From: JAICXG01 sp036494545
Lineage (GTDB): Bacteria > Verrucomicrobiota > Verrucomicrobiia > Chthoniobacterales > UBA10450
Assembly: GCA_036494545.1 (NCBI GenBank)
Contig: DASXOB010000007.1
Location: forward strand, 573,745 to 637,744
Length of the DNA stretch: 64,000 bases
Direction of reading: 5' to 3'
This document shows, piece by piece, positions 37,465 to 47,700 of this stretch (within the stretch, counting starts at the first letter, position 1; every line of letters starts with the position of its first letter). Made by a program: the position numbers and the translations under genes. A model generated the notes under the pieces. It ran no database searches, was not told the origin of the DNA, and was given only the letters and a program-made list of their open reading frames with translations.

Positions 37465-38727
37465 TCACAACTGTCCGGCGATGATCTTGAAAATGACGGT
37501 ATTATCCTCGTAGCCACGCAGCGCGTCGGTACCAGGTCCGGAGCCGGCGGCAAGAACGTCATCGACGGTATTGCGCGCCGCTGGTGCGTAAGCTGCGGCT
37601 GGTTCCTGGAGCGTGGATGACGCTGGTCCTTCTGCGGGTGGCGGCGGTTCGTCATTGTTTGCCGCGCCGGCTGACCGCGCCGCGTTTCCGTTAGGTCCGG
37701 TGGCCCAGGTGAGAGCCGGTTCACCGGAAGAATTTACGCCTAACAATGCCATGCCGCTGTCGCGCCGAAACGGAAAGCCATTCAGTGAAAGTCCGCCGAT
37801 GCCAAGATTCCCCGTCACTAGAGTAGTCGAGTTTTCTCCCATGTAGCTGCGTGCCGCCGCCACCGCGCGATCGAGTTGCACGGTCTCGGCCAGGGTTCGC
37901 TCGCCGCGATTTTCACGCGCCGCCGTGCTCATGAGCCCGGCATCGACGACAAGCAGATAGCCGCCGGTATTCCATTGCAGGAGTTGAATGGCGCGTCGGG
38001 TCATGTCGGCGAGCGCGGGTTGCTCGCTTCCGGCCGCCAGCTCGCGGCTGTAAGCCATTTCACCTTCGCTGAAAAGACCAATTAACTTGGGCCGACGCCA
38101 TTGCGGAATCGTCTCGAGCTCGGCGTTGGTGCGGACGATCTCGTAGCCATTGCGCCGCATTTCCAGAACGAGATCGCGGCCATCGGTGCGATGCCCGCCC
38201 TTGGCTTCGGGCAGGAAATCCGCGTTTCCACCACCCAGCGCGATGTCGATCTTTTTTTCCTCCGCCAGTTGTTGTGCGAGATCCCCTTTGCCTGCAGCGT
38301 AGAAGGCAGCCATCGTCGGATTCGTTAGGCGAGCGTTGGTCACGATGCCGATCGCGCGGCCTTTTTCGCGGGCGAGATCAATCAGGCTGCGCAGCCGCTT
38401 TTCGTTAGGCCCGAGGCCGAGGCTATGGTTGTTCACTTTCACGCCTGTGGCGAGGGTGGTGGCGGCGGCAGCCTCATCCGGGACAGCGAAATCCAGCGAG
38501 TAATTTGAGAGCAGGGCTACGGCAGGAAGCGAGTCGATGGCGAGACGCGAACTGGCGCCGCCGGCATAGGCGCGGGTGGCAGCGAGGCGATTCGGCGTCA
38601 GGCCTTCCCCAATGAAGAGGACGATGCCGAACGGTTTTTGCACCACCCAATGCCGAAAATAAAGAACGCCGAAGGCGACGAAGATCGCCAGGCAAAGAAG
38701 CGCCAGGATCTGATTGCGCCATTTCAT
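37465..38727 (-). CDS. Alkaline phosphatase superfamily protein lacking catalytic residues (probable pseudoenzyme)
   Basis: An N-terminal anchor (QILALLCLAIFVAFGVLYF) precedes a full-length PhoA-like fold (~420 residues). The PhoA landmarks align but are altered. IGDGMG reads IGEGLT. The nucleophile DSAA reads DEAA near residue 84. The ligand-bearing EGxxID...H segment reads VDAGLMSTAAREN. The TADHETGGLSL strand reads TGNLGIGGLSL near residue 304. WTTGGHT reads WATGPNG. The nucleophile Ser and nearly all zinc ligands are therefore gone while the frame and scaffold residues stay intact. The C-terminus is Pro/Ala-rich. The ATG at 38727 starts the anchor; it is divergent from gpmI. Confidence 0.85.
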   Translation of the reverse strand: MKWRNQILALLCLAIFVAFGVLYFRHWVVQKPFGIVLFIGEGLTPNRLAATRAYAGGASSRLAIDSLPAVALLSNYSLDFAVPDEAAAATTLATGVKVNNHSLGLGPNEKRLRSLIDLAREKGRAIGIVTNARLTNPTMAAFYAAGKGDLAQQLAEEKKIDIALGGGNADFLPEAKGGHRTDGRDLVLEMRRNGYEIVRTNAELETIPQWRRPKLIGLFSEGEMAYSRELAAGSEQPALADMTRRAIQLLQWNTGGYLLVVDAGLMSTAARENRGERTLAETVQLDRAVAAARSYMGENSTTLVTGNLGIGGLSLNGFPFRRDSGMALLGVNSSGEPALTWATGPNGNAARSAGAANNDEPPPPAEGPASSTLQEPAAAYAPAARNTVDDVLAAGSGPGTDALRGYEDNTVIFKIIAGQL

Positions 38728-38821
38728 TGCTGCGATAGAGCGAGCGCTTGGCGAGGTTGTCAATCCCCCAGGCGCGGGAAAGCGCTTGAGCCGACCCGTT
38801 CGCGCCGGGAGAATGCGTTGT

Positions 38822-40363
38822 ATGGCAAAGCCGATCGTTTTGGTTATTCGCGACGGGTGGGGGATAAATCCGGGAGGAAAAACAGAGGCGGAAAAGAATG
38901 GCGACGCGACCCTCCTCGCGCGCACACCGTTTCACGATCAGCTTTACCGCGAATACCCGGGTGCAAAACTAAGCGCGAGTGGCGAAGATGTCGGCCTGCC
39001 CGCTGGTCAAATGGGTAACTCCGAGGTCGGCCATCTCAATCTCGGCGCCGGGCGAATCGTTTATCAGGATCTGACCCGGATCAACAAAGCGATCGCGGAA
39101 GGCGAGCTCAAGCAAAACGGCGTGCTGCAGGAAGCGTTCGCAGATGCTCGCTCGGCGCGGCTGCATTTTATCGGATTGGTTTCTGATGGCGGGGTGCACA
39201 GTCATTACCAGCACCTCATTGCGCTTGCGAACGCGGCCAAGGGGGCGGGCGTCGACCAAATCTTCGTGCACGCGATTACCGACGGGCGCGACGCCTCGCC
39301 GACCGGCGGAGCGGATTACCTGACGAAATGCGCGGCGGAGCTGACCGGGAGCGATGCACGCATTATCACGGTTGTCGGACGTTACTTCGCCATGGATCGC
39401 GACCGGCGCTGGGATCGAACGAAGAAGGCGTGGGATGCCATTGTCCTCGGCCGCGGTGAGTTTTGCGAAGATTTACCTTCCGCCGCGATCAGCCGGCATT
39501 ACGCGGCGGGGAAAACGGATGAGTTCATGCCTCCCCTCATCTTTGCTCAGCCTAACGAGCAAAGGATTCACGATGGCGACACGGTTATCTTCTTTAACTT
39601 CCGTGCGGACAGGGCGCGACAACTTTCACAGGCCTTTCTTTTCCAAAATTTCGATGGGTTCGACCGCGAAGTCTGGCCGCGGGTACGGTACGTTACACTT
39701 ACCGAGTATGACGTAACTTATCAGTGCCCGGTGGTCTTTAAACCACAGTCGCTTAAGAATATCCTTGGTGACGTGGTGAGTGCCGCCGGCTTGAGGCAAT
39801 TACGCATCGCCGAAACGGAGAAGTACCCGCATGTGACTTATTTCTTCAACGGCGGAGTGGAGAGACCGGCGCCGGGCGAGGATCGCAAGATCATTCCATC
39901 ACCCAAGGTGGCAACTTATGACCTCCAGCCGGAGATGAGCGCGCCTGAAGTGACTAACGAAGTCTTGAGCCGGCTGGCTCAGCATGATCTGATCATTCTA
40001 AATTATGCCAATCCCGACATGGTGGGACATACGGGGGTTGTCCCAGCCGGGGTAAAAGCAGTGGAGACAATCGACGCCTGTCTGGCCCGGTTAGTCCCAG
40101 CGGTGCTGTCGTTAGGCGGAAAGCTTCTCATCACGGCCGACCACGGAAATTGCGAATTGATGCGCAATCCTGACGGCTCCCCCAATACCGCCCATACCAC
40201 GAATCTGGTGCACCTCATTTATGTGGCGGATGACGCGGCGAACTTCAAAGTTCACGACGGAATTCTGGCCGATATCTCTCCGACCCTGTTATTTTTGCTC
40301 GGTTTGCCGCAGCCAAAAGAGATGACCGGACAGAGCCTTTTGGAAGCCAGACAAGCGTCCTGA
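38822..40363 (+). CDS. gpmI: 2,3-bisphosphoglycerate-independent phosphoglycerate mutase
   Basis: This manganese enzyme interconverts 3- and 2-phosphoglycerate in glycolysis. The family start VLVIRDGWG, the catalytic Ser in GQMGNSEVGHLNLGAGR near residue 67, HAITDGRDASP, VVGRYFAMDRD, NFRADRARQL and late metal ligands (ILNYANPDMVGHTG and ITADHGNCE) are all intact. The active sites contrast with the dead superfamily relative encoded divergently next to it. The ATG at 38822 is the family start; length is normal at 513 residues. Confidence 0.96.
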   Translation: MAKPIVLVIRDGWGINPGGKTEAEKNGDATLLARTPFHDQLYREYPGAKLSASGEDVGLPAGQMGNSEVGHLNLGAGRIVYQDLTRINKAIAEGELKQNGVLQEAFADARSARLHFIGLVSDGGVHSHYQHLIALANAAKGAGVDQIFVHAITDGRDASPTGGADYLTKCAAELTGSDARIITVVGRYFAMDRDRRWDRTKKAWDAIVLGRGEFCEDLPSAAISRHYAAGKTDEFMPPLIFAQPNEQRIHDGDTVIFFNFRADRARQLSQAFLFQNFDGFDREVWPRVRYVTLTEYDVTYQCPVVFKPQSLKNILGDVVSAAGLRQLRIAETEKYPHVTYFFNGGVERPAPGEDRKIIPSPKVATYDLQPEMSAPEVTNEVLSRLAQHDLIILNYANPDMVGHTGVVPAGVKAVETIDACLARLVPAVLSLGGKLLITADHGNCELMRNPDGSPNTAHTTNLVHLIYVADDAANFKVHDGILADISPTLLFLLGLPQPKEMTGQSLLEARQAS

Positions 40364-40403
40364 CTTACAGTCTTGATCGACGAGTGATCGTCCGCGGTTT
40401 AGC

Positions 40404-41453
40404 CTAACGAGGTGGTGGCGTAACTGACGGCGCGGGCGGCAGCGCCGTTTTGCCGATCGCTTTTAAAACGCCGCCGAAATCGCTTTCCGTTGACAGGACG
40501 GCAGTTGAGCCGTGACCAAAAGCTTCGCGTGCGACTTCGAGACGGCGTCGAAAAGAATAGAGTTCACGCGCTTCCGCCGAGCTATAGGCGGCGGTGTAGA
40601 TCCGGGCGGCTTCGGCATCGGCTTCGCCTTCGGTCTTGAGCGCGTTTCGTTGTGCGGCCGATTGGATCGAGGCCACATCGCTCTCTTTCTGCCCGTTGAT
40701 GTTGGCCGCTTCTCCGCGGCCTTCAGAGCGAAATTTGGAGGCAATCTGATGACGCTCACTCGACATCCGTTCGATAATTTTTTCCGCCACGGCCGGGCTG
40801 TATTTGCTGCGCTTGAAACGCTCGTCGAGCAACTCGATCCCAAAGCCCTCGATCTTTTCCCGGGCGCGCTGCGTGATCTGTTCTTCGATCTCAACCCGCC
40901 CAAGCTCGATGTCAGGCAGGTTGCTCGGCAGGATCGTGCCGGATTTTTCCAGCTCGGCGTCGCGCAGCGGCGTTCGGCCTTTCGTTAGCCTAACGATTTC
41001 GACTAGGTCGTTCGACGCTACGGCGGTCCGCGTTTCGCTGCCGAGAATATCGTCGAGTCGAGAGAGCGCGCTGCGCTCGTCATTCAGGCGATTAAAGTAA
41101 AGGAGCGGATCGCTGATGCGCCAGCGTGCGAAGCAATCGACAATGAGATAGAGCTTGTCTTTTGTCGGACATTCCGTCGGCGGGCCATCCCAGGCGAGAA
41201 TGCGATTGTCAAAGCGGTGGACGGCATCGATCAGCGGAACTTTGAATTTGAGCCCGGGTGTTTTTTCCACCCGAACCGCTTTGCCGAAGCGCGTCACGAT
41301 GGCAGTCTCATATTGATGGACGGTGAAAAGAAACGCGCCCCACTTTAGTCCCGTAAAGAGCACGATCACACCGATAATGGCCAGCACTGGGTTCTGCACC
41401 AAGCCGATGAAGCGGGTTGAGAAATGCGGGCGGTAGATAGTCCCGTTAGGCAT
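40404..41453 (-). CDS. hflC: HflC-like SPFH/band 7 membrane protein
   Basis: An N-terminal membrane helix (PVLAIIGVIVLFTGLKWGAF) is followed by a band 7 domain (ETAIVTRFGKAVRVEKTPGLKFKVPLIDAVHRFDNRIL). A coiled-coil, ERHQIASKFRSEGRGEAANINGQKESD, is typical of HflC. With HflK it forms a cage around FtsH and modulates membrane proteolysis. It starts MPNG, within a variant motif. The TAG stop lies inside a GCCTAACGA copy at 40402. HflK lies 16 bases upstream. Confidence 0.88.
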   Translation of the reverse strand: MPNGTIYRPHFSTRFIGLVQNPVLAIIGVIVLFTGLKWGAFLFTVHQYETAIVTRFGKAVRVEKTPGLKFKVPLIDAVHRFDNRILAWDGPPTECPTKDKLYLIVDCFARWRISDPLLYFNRLNDERSALSRLDDILGSETRTAVASNDLVEIVRLTKGRTPLRDAELEKSGTILPSNLPDIELGRVEIEEQITQRAREKIEGFGIELLDERFKRSKYSPAVAEKIIERMSSERHQIASKFRSEGRGEAANINGQKESDVASIQSAAQRNALKTEGEADAEAARIYTAAYSSAEARELYSFRRRLEVAREAFGHGSTAVLSTESDFGGVLKAIGKTALPPAPSVTPPPR

Positions 41454-41469
41454 GGTCGTTAGGTATGGC

Positions 41470-42471
41470 TTATGGCGAAGGTGCCGGCGGCATGGGCCCG
41501 ATTGGCAAAGTCTGTAGGATGCTTTTGACGCTGTCGTCTACGATGATCTTGTGATCGAGCGCTGGCAGGATGGATTCCATCGCCTCGAAATAGAGCCGTT
41601 GCCGGGTAATCTCCGGTGCCTTGGCGTACTCACTTAGGAGCAGGGTGAACTTCTCCGTATCGCCCTTCGCTCCATTCACGCGGCGGAAGGCATAAGCCTC
41701 GGCCTGTTTCTCGCGCTCCTTCGCCTGACCGCGCGCGTTTGGCACTGCATCGTTGTAAATCGCCCAGGCTTGATTGATCGCTGTCTGTTTTTCCTGCTGC
41801 GCCTGGTTCACTTCGTTGAAAGCCGCCTGGACCGTTGGCGGCGGGCGCACAGTCGCGAGCTGCACCTGCTGGATCTGCATTCCCAACCCGTATTCGGAAC
41901 ACAATTTTGCCAGTCGCCCGAGAGTTGCGGTTTCGATATCGTGACGACCTATAGTCAGAACTTCGTCGACTGTGCGGTCGCCGATCACTTCGCGCATGAC
42001 ACTTTCCGAAAGGTCGCGCAGAGTCTGTTCTGGTTCGCGTGCGCCGAAGAGATATTGTTTCGGGTCGGTAATGCGATACTGCACCACCCAGGGGACGAGG
42101 GCGGTGTTGAGGTCGCCCGTGATCATGGTTTCGGTATCGTCGGGAGTCGTGTCGCCCTGGTATTCGTTACTCGCTCCCGAGGTGGTGAAGCCAAACTCGA
42201 GCTTAAGGAGACGCTGTGTTGGCACGAGAAGAATTTCGTCGACGTAAGGAATGGCATAAGCCAAGCCTGGTCCTTCTGTACTGTGATAGGCTCCAAAGCG
42301 CAGTTTTACCCCGACGGAGTTAGTCGGAATCGAGACAAAGCCGGTAAGCAATGAGATAAGAGTAATAAGAATCCCGATGACTCCCACCAACCCGAGTAGA
42401 AAACGCAGCGGGTGAAAACGAAACCCCGGCGGGAAGATGGCGGGCGACCCGGGCGACGGTGTAATTTGCAT
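41470..42471 (-). CDS. hflK: HflK-like SPFH/band 7 membrane protein
   Basis: A Pro-rich N-terminus and a transmembrane helix (LLGLVGVIGILITLISLLTGFV) lead into a band 7 domain (NSVGVKLRFGAYHSTEGPGLAYAIPYVDEILLVPTQRL), then coiled-coil QAQQEKQTAINQAWAIYNDAVPNARGQAKE typical of HflK. It is the first gene of an hflK-hflC pair, the normal order. No hflX or ftsH adjoins. Confidence 0.88.
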   Translation of the reverse strand: MQITPSPGSPAIFPPGFRFHPLRFLLGLVGVIGILITLISLLTGFVSIPTNSVGVKLRFGAYHSTEGPGLAYAIPYVDEILLVPTQRLLKLEFGFTTSGASNEYQGDTTPDDTETMITGDLNTALVPWVVQYRITDPKQYLFGAREPEQTLRDLSESVMREVIGDRTVDEVLTIGRHDIETATLGRLAKLCSEYGLGMQIQQVQLATVRPPPTVQAAFNEVNQAQQEKQTAINQAWAIYNDAVPNARGQAKEREKQAEAYAFRRVNGAKGDTEKFTLLLSEYAKAPEITRQRLYFEAMESILPALDHKIIVDDSVKSILQTLPIGPMPPAPSP

Positions 42472-42830
42472 CGCGCGTCAGCCTGACGAAGTCGAGATCA
42501 GGTAGCAAGCATTTGTCGTGCGTTCGATATTCCGCGGCCGGCTCTCACAATTTTCACAGGAGCAGTTCTGACTCAAAGCCATTCCACCGGGCGATAACTC
42601 ACCTGAACCGAATCATGTTCAAGTTTTGCACCGGCAAAAAGCCTGCTGCCTCAACTACGGAGCGCAATTTCTTATCCTGCGGCGCGAACATCGCCTGGCC
42701 CGTGTGCTGGTTCGACCGCGCAGTGGAAAAACCGGCTCGAGCCTGAGCTGATCGTCGAGCAACGGACGGTCGGACTCGCCCGCGGGTTGCGCATTCCGGG
42801 CGATGCGAGAAATTCCCCCGCACAAGATTT
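42472..42830. other. Intergenic region upstream of cbpA-like gene
   Basis: No gene is supported. Two overlapping plus-strand frames between about 42620 and 42790 look weakly protein-like (for example FLILRREHRLARVLVRP, then EPELIVEQRTVGLARG in another frame). This may be the remnant of a short frameshifted gene, but I cannot name it. A variant GCCTGACGA lies at 42481. Confidence 0.35.
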
Positions 42831-43796
42831 ATGGCAGTCCAATTTCGGGATTATTACGAGACGTTAGGCGTGAGCAAGACGGCGAGTGCGGAGGAGGTCA
42901 AGAGCGCTTTCCGCAAGCTCGCGCGCAAACATCATCCCGACGTCGCCAAGCCCAGGGAGAAAGCGGCAGCGGAGGAAAAGTTTAAGCAAATCAACGAAGC
43001 CTACGAAGTCCTGAGCGATCCCGAGAAGCGTAGCAAGTACGATCAACTCGGCGCCGATTGGAATCAGCCGGGCGGTTTTCAGCCGCCGCCTGGTTGGGGA
43101 GCCGGCACTGCGGGCGGTGGTGACTTTCGTCGTTACGCGGGCGGCAATGGCGGTGGCGTTGAGTTCGAATTTGGCGGCACGGGATTCAGCGACTTCTTCG
43201 AAGCGTTCTTTGGGGGCGGGCGCGGTGAGTCGGGCTTTGGCGGATTCGGTCAGCGAGCGGCTACTGCCGAGCGCGGGCAGGATGTGGAAGCCGACATCAT
43301 GGTCACGCTCGAAGAAGCGCTCAACGGTTCGACGCGACAGATTTCGTTGCGTCGCAGCGACGCGGATAAAGTCGAGACTTATCAGGTGAAAATCCCCCGA
43401 GGCGTTCACGAAGGTCAGCGCATTCGTCTCGCTGGTCAGGGTGAAGCCGGCATGCGCGGTGGAAAAAAGGGTGACCTTTTCCTGCGGGTCCGCCTGGCCC
43501 GCCATCCGGATTTCTCAGTCGAAGGGAACGATCTCATTCACGAGGCAGCGCTGGAGCCGTGGCAGGCTGCGCTCGGAACCGAAATCGAAGTGCCGACGTT
43601 GGAAGGCAACCGGCGCCTGAAGATTCCGGCGGGCACACAGGGCGGTCAGCGTTTTCGCTTGCGGGAGCGTGGATTGCCGCACGCCGGCGGCGGCCGCGGC
43701 GATCTCTATGTCGTCGCCGAAATTCGTGTTCCGAAAAAACTGAGCGACGCGGAGCGCGATCTTTGGCAGCAACTGGCCAAGCTACACGGCGCCTAA
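42831..43796 (+). CDS. cbpA: DnaJ-domain co-chaperone (CbpA-like)
   Basis: A J domain with HPD (KLARKHHPDVAKP) at the N-terminus is followed by a Gly/Phe-rich linker (GGGVEFEFGGTGFSDFFEAFFGG). Two DnaJ C-terminal beta domains follow, without the zinc-finger repeats. That order is CbpA/DjlA-type class II J-protein, a co-chaperone that stimulates DnaK. The TAA stop is within a motif copy at 43791. A near-match (ACGTTAGG) lies close to the start. Confidence 0.88.
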   Translation: MAVQFRDYYETLGVSKTASAEEVKSAFRKLARKHHPDVAKPREKAAAEEKFKQINEAYEVLSDPEKRSKYDQLGADWNQPGGFQPPPGWGAGTAGGGDFRRYAGGNGGGVEFEFGGTGFSDFFEAFFGGGRGESGFGGFGQRAATAERGQDVEADIMVTLEEALNGSTRQISLRRSDADKVETYQVKIPRGVHEGQRIRLAGQGEAGMRGGKKGDLFLRVRLARHPDFSVEGNDLIHEAALEPWQAALGTEIEVPTLEGNRRLKIPAGTQGGQRFRLRERGLPHAGGGRGDLYVVAEIRVPKKLSDAERDLWQQLAKLHGA

Positions 43797-43854
43797 CGAA
43801 TAAACTCGCGCGGTTTACATTCGCGCGAAATACTGTTCCCATCTTGCCTGACGC

Positions 43855-44709
43855 CTAACGGATCGTGGACGCGTTGCGCTTCGCCCGGACCATGAGAGCG
43901 GTACGCGCCAGAACCGCACCGAGAACGAGCGTCCCTCCGAGAATCGCCCACGGCCCCGGCCGTTCGCCTAACGCCAGCATCACCCACAGTGGATTAAGGA
44001 CCGGCTCGAGGAGCGGAATAAGCGTCGCCTCCAACGCGGTGACCGATTTGATGGCGGTCGCATAAAGCACGTAAGGCAATCCCAATTGCACCGTGCCGAG
44101 CAGAACGAGCCGCCAGAGGCCACCCGCGCCTAACGAATGCTGGATCATGAAGGGAAGACCAGCGATGGCCACAAGTGCGTTGCCGAGGATGATAGCCGCA
44201 ACCGGGGATCCAGCCCTCTCCTTGCGCAGACAAAGCGCGACCGAGGCAAAGGCGAGGCCGCTTCCGAGCGCGACGACATTGCCCCAGAAGCCGGCCGTCG
44301 TTAGGCGATCGAAAAAGAAGAGCGCGATCCCGGCCAGCGCGGTCACGATCACCAGCCAGTCGATCGGGGTAGCCCACTCGTCGAGATACCAGCGTCCGAT
44401 CAGCGCGACGTAAATCGGCGCCGTATATTGCAGGAAGATGGCGTTCGCGGCCGTCGTCATGCGGGTGGCGAAGACGAAGAGTACAACCGTGAGCGCATAA
44501 CCGATCGCGCCGCCGATCTGCGCCGGTGAAAATGTAAACTTCGGGCGCCCGATGCAGAGCAGCATGACCGGAATAGCGATCGCGCTGCGTCCACCCGCGA
44601 TCGCCATTGGCGGCCAATCGATCGACTTGATCAAGACTCCGCCGAGACTCCAGCAGAGGGCAGTGAGGAGGAGCAGAATCGGCGGCGGCAGGATACGGCG
44701 TGACGGCAT
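43855..44709 (-). CDS. EamA/DMT family transporter
   Basis: Ten predicted transmembrane helices in two EamA repeats. The first repeat starts PILLLLTALCWSLGGVLIKSID, and the second begins near residue 145 (FWGNVVALGSGLAFASVALCLRKE). LIPLLEPVLNPLWVMLALGERPGPWAILGGTLVLGAV is the usual repeat end. Family members export or import small metabolites; the substrate cannot be told. The first codons lie beside variant motif copies. Confidence 0.9.
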   Translation of the reverse strand: MPSRRILPPPILLLLTALCWSLGGVLIKSIDWPPMAIAGGRSAIAIPVMLLCIGRPKFTFSPAQIGGAIGYALTVVLFVFATRMTTAANAIFLQYTAPIYVALIGRWYLDEWATPIDWLVIVTALAGIALFFFDRLTTAGFWGNVVALGSGLAFASVALCLRKERAGSPVAAIILGNALVAIAGLPFMIQHSLGAGGLWRLVLLGTVQLGLPYVLYATAIKSVTALEATLIPLLEPVLNPLWVMLALGERPGPWAILGGTLVLGAVLARTALMVRAKRNASTIR

Positions 44710-44789
44710 GCGGCTGCGTGCTCTTTACAACGCCATCGAAGGCGTGCCAACGCGCATTTGCCTAACGAATAAGAATTTACTCCGAACCT

Positions 44790-47700
44790 TTAGGCCGCAA
44801 TCATCGTCGGCGCGTGGAGAACGCTGGAGATTTTCTCGAGCAGTTTCTTTTTTGTGTAGGGTTTGTGCAGAAAACCGTCGAGCTGCAGAGCGGCGATCTC
44901 GGGCGAGTTCATGTCGTCGTTGCGCCCGGTGGAAATGATGAGCTTAAGCCCGGGCGTCATCTTGCGGAGCGCGCGTGCGAGGACCAGACCGCTCATCAGC
45001 GGCATCGCGACATCGGTCAGGACGAGGTCGATCTCGGTTTGGTGTTGCGCGTAGAGGGCGAGCGCGGCAGGCCCATCTTCCGCCTGTAGGACTTTGTAGC
45101 CGGTATCGAGGAGGACGGCCTCGGCGATTTTCAGAATGCCCGGTTCGTCGTCGACCAGGAGAATGGTCTTGCCGGAGGCGTGAACAACCGGTGCATCCTC
45201 CGCCTGGAGGGCGGGGTTTTCCGCACTCGCCTTGGCAGGGAGGAAAACCTTGAAACTGGTGTGACCGGGCTCGCTGTAGACGCGAATGAATCCGCCGTGG
45301 CCTTTGACGATTCCCGCGACGGTGGATAGACCGAGACCGGTGCCTTCGCCGACGCCCTTGGTCGTAAAGAAGGGGTCGAAAATTTTATTTTGCACCTCGG
45401 GTGGAATGCCGGTGCCGGAATCGGTTACATGAAGGACGACATAAGGCCCCGGCCGCGCGTCGTGGGTCATGCGGGCGTAGTTCTCGTCGATCTCGAAATT
45501 TTCTGCCGAGAGGGTGAGGAGGCCGCCATTCGGCATCGCATCGCGGGCGTTGATGCAAAGATTGAGCAACACCTGATGCAGCTGGGTCGGGTCGGCTTCG
45601 ATCATGGAAAGATCGTCGCTCATCTGGGTGCGCACGGTGATCGATTTGGGGAAGGTTTGCTGTACGATCTTGGCGATCTCTTCCAGGAGATAAACCGGCT
45701 GGAGGAGGATCTGTTCGCCAGCGGCGCCACGCGCGAAAGTGACCACCTGTTTGACGATGCTGGCGCCTCGCTGGGCGCTTGCTTCGACGATGTCGAGAAA
45801 CCTGTTCCGCTCTTCCGGGTCGGTCTCGGTCCGAAGGATCGGCGCCGCCATGAGGACGGGCATGAGGACATTGTTGAGATCGTGCGCGATGCCGCTCGCC
45901 AGCGTGCCAATGCTTTCCAGACGCTGTGTGCGCAGGAACTGATCCTCGATCCTTTTCTGCGCGGTGATGTCGGTGTTGATGACGAGCTTCGATTTGGGGT
46001 TGCCAAATTCATCGTGCAAAAGGCTCCAGCGTCCGCGCACGATTACCTTCTGGCCGGTCTTGGTGAGATGCTGGCTTTCGCCCGACCAGCGCCCGGTCTC
46101 AAGCAGCGTCTGACGGGCGGCCCGCATTGCCTCGGGGTCGCCGAAGTAAAGGAAGTCGGGGGCGAGTCGTCCACACGCTTCCTCCGCTGTCCAGCCATAG
46201 AGTTCTTCCGCGCCGCGATTCCAGAACTCGATCCGATCGTCCATGTCGCGCACCATGATGGCATCGTGGGCGAGGTTGAGCAGCTCGGCCTGTTCCCGCA
46301 ACTGCTCTTCGGCGCGCTTCCGTTCGCTGATGTCCTGAATGGTGCCTTCGAAATAAAGCGTGCGCCCGGCGGCGTCGCGCACGGCGCGGGCGTTCTCCGA
46401 AATCCACACTTTGCTCCCGTCCTTGCGAAATACTTCGCACTCGAAACCGCTGACAAGCCCGCGCCGCTCGATCTCGCGGATGAAATCGGCCCGGCGGCGT
46501 GGATCGACGTAGCTTTGGCGCGTGATGTCGGCGCGCTCGCGTACCATCTCGTCCGGAGAGGAGAAGCCAAAGATGCGCGCGGCAGCGGGATTGACGGTGA
46601 GAAATTTCCCCTCGGGGCTGCTTTGGAAAATGCCTTCGGAAGCGTTCGCGAAAATGGCCCGGTAGCGTTCCTTCGCTTCCTCCAAAGCCCGCGCTTTGGA
46701 GACCTGTTCGGTAATGTCCATGATCGTGCCGATTACCTTCCCGCGCCGGTTACTCTCTCCGGCGCTGATCACTTCGGCGGCGACATGCACGTTTTTCTCG
46801 CTCCCGTCGGGCAGAAGGATGCGGTGATCGAGGCTCATGCGTCCTCCCTTCTCCTGAAATGTCCGGAAGCGTTCCGCGACCCTGCCGCGATCGGCCGGGT
46901 GCACGGCCTGGAAGAACGAGGTCGGCGAGGGTCGAAAATCAGAAGAGGAACGCCCAAAGATGTGATAGACCTCCTCCGACCAGAAGAGCTGTTCGCTATC
47001 GAAGCGGCCGTCCGGCGTGTAGCGATATTCCCAACTGCCGACCCCCGCGACGTGCTGGGCGAGAGCAAGGCTGGCTTCACGCTCGCGAATCCTCCGCTCG
47101 GTTTCTATCCGCTCCGTGATATCGAACGCGGTGGCGAGGCGCGCCTGAGCGCCGTCGAATTCGATCGGCGAGGAATGGATGGCAACGGTAATGAGATTGC
47201 CGTCCTTTTTTAAATGTTGCCAGAGGCCGCTGTAGGTTTTGGCAGCTCCTGGCCGGCTGACGGCATTGAGGAATTTCGGCACGTCTTCTCCCGGCCGGAT
47301 TTCAGCTAACGTCTTCTGCAGGAATTCTTCGCGGGAATAACCGTAATGGGAAACTGCCGCCTCGTTCACGGCGAGAAACCGAAGGGTGCGCGTGTCGAAG
47401 ACCCACATCGGGCTCGGGTTGTCTTCGAAAAGGAGGCGGTATTGTTTTTCCTGTGCGCGCAGGCGTTCCGCGCTCGATTTCTGAGCGCCGATGTCGCGCG
47501 TGATCACCTGGATGGCGGACTGCCCCTCGAAGACCGAAGGCATCGAGTTCGTCTCGACATCGGCGAACGTCCCATCGAGCCGGAGAAGACGCCGCTCGCG
47601 TGGGACGGCCACGGTGCGCGCTTGCACTTCCTTGATCCGTCCGGCGATTTCTCCCCGCTCTGCCGGCGGCATAAACTCGCTCACGTCCTGCCCGACGACC

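Noticed and set aside
45390..47213. A 607-codon plus-strand frame across the histidine kinase gene
   Set aside because: It lies antisense to clear PAS domains of the hybrid kinase and has no recognisable domain; a high-GC shadow frame.
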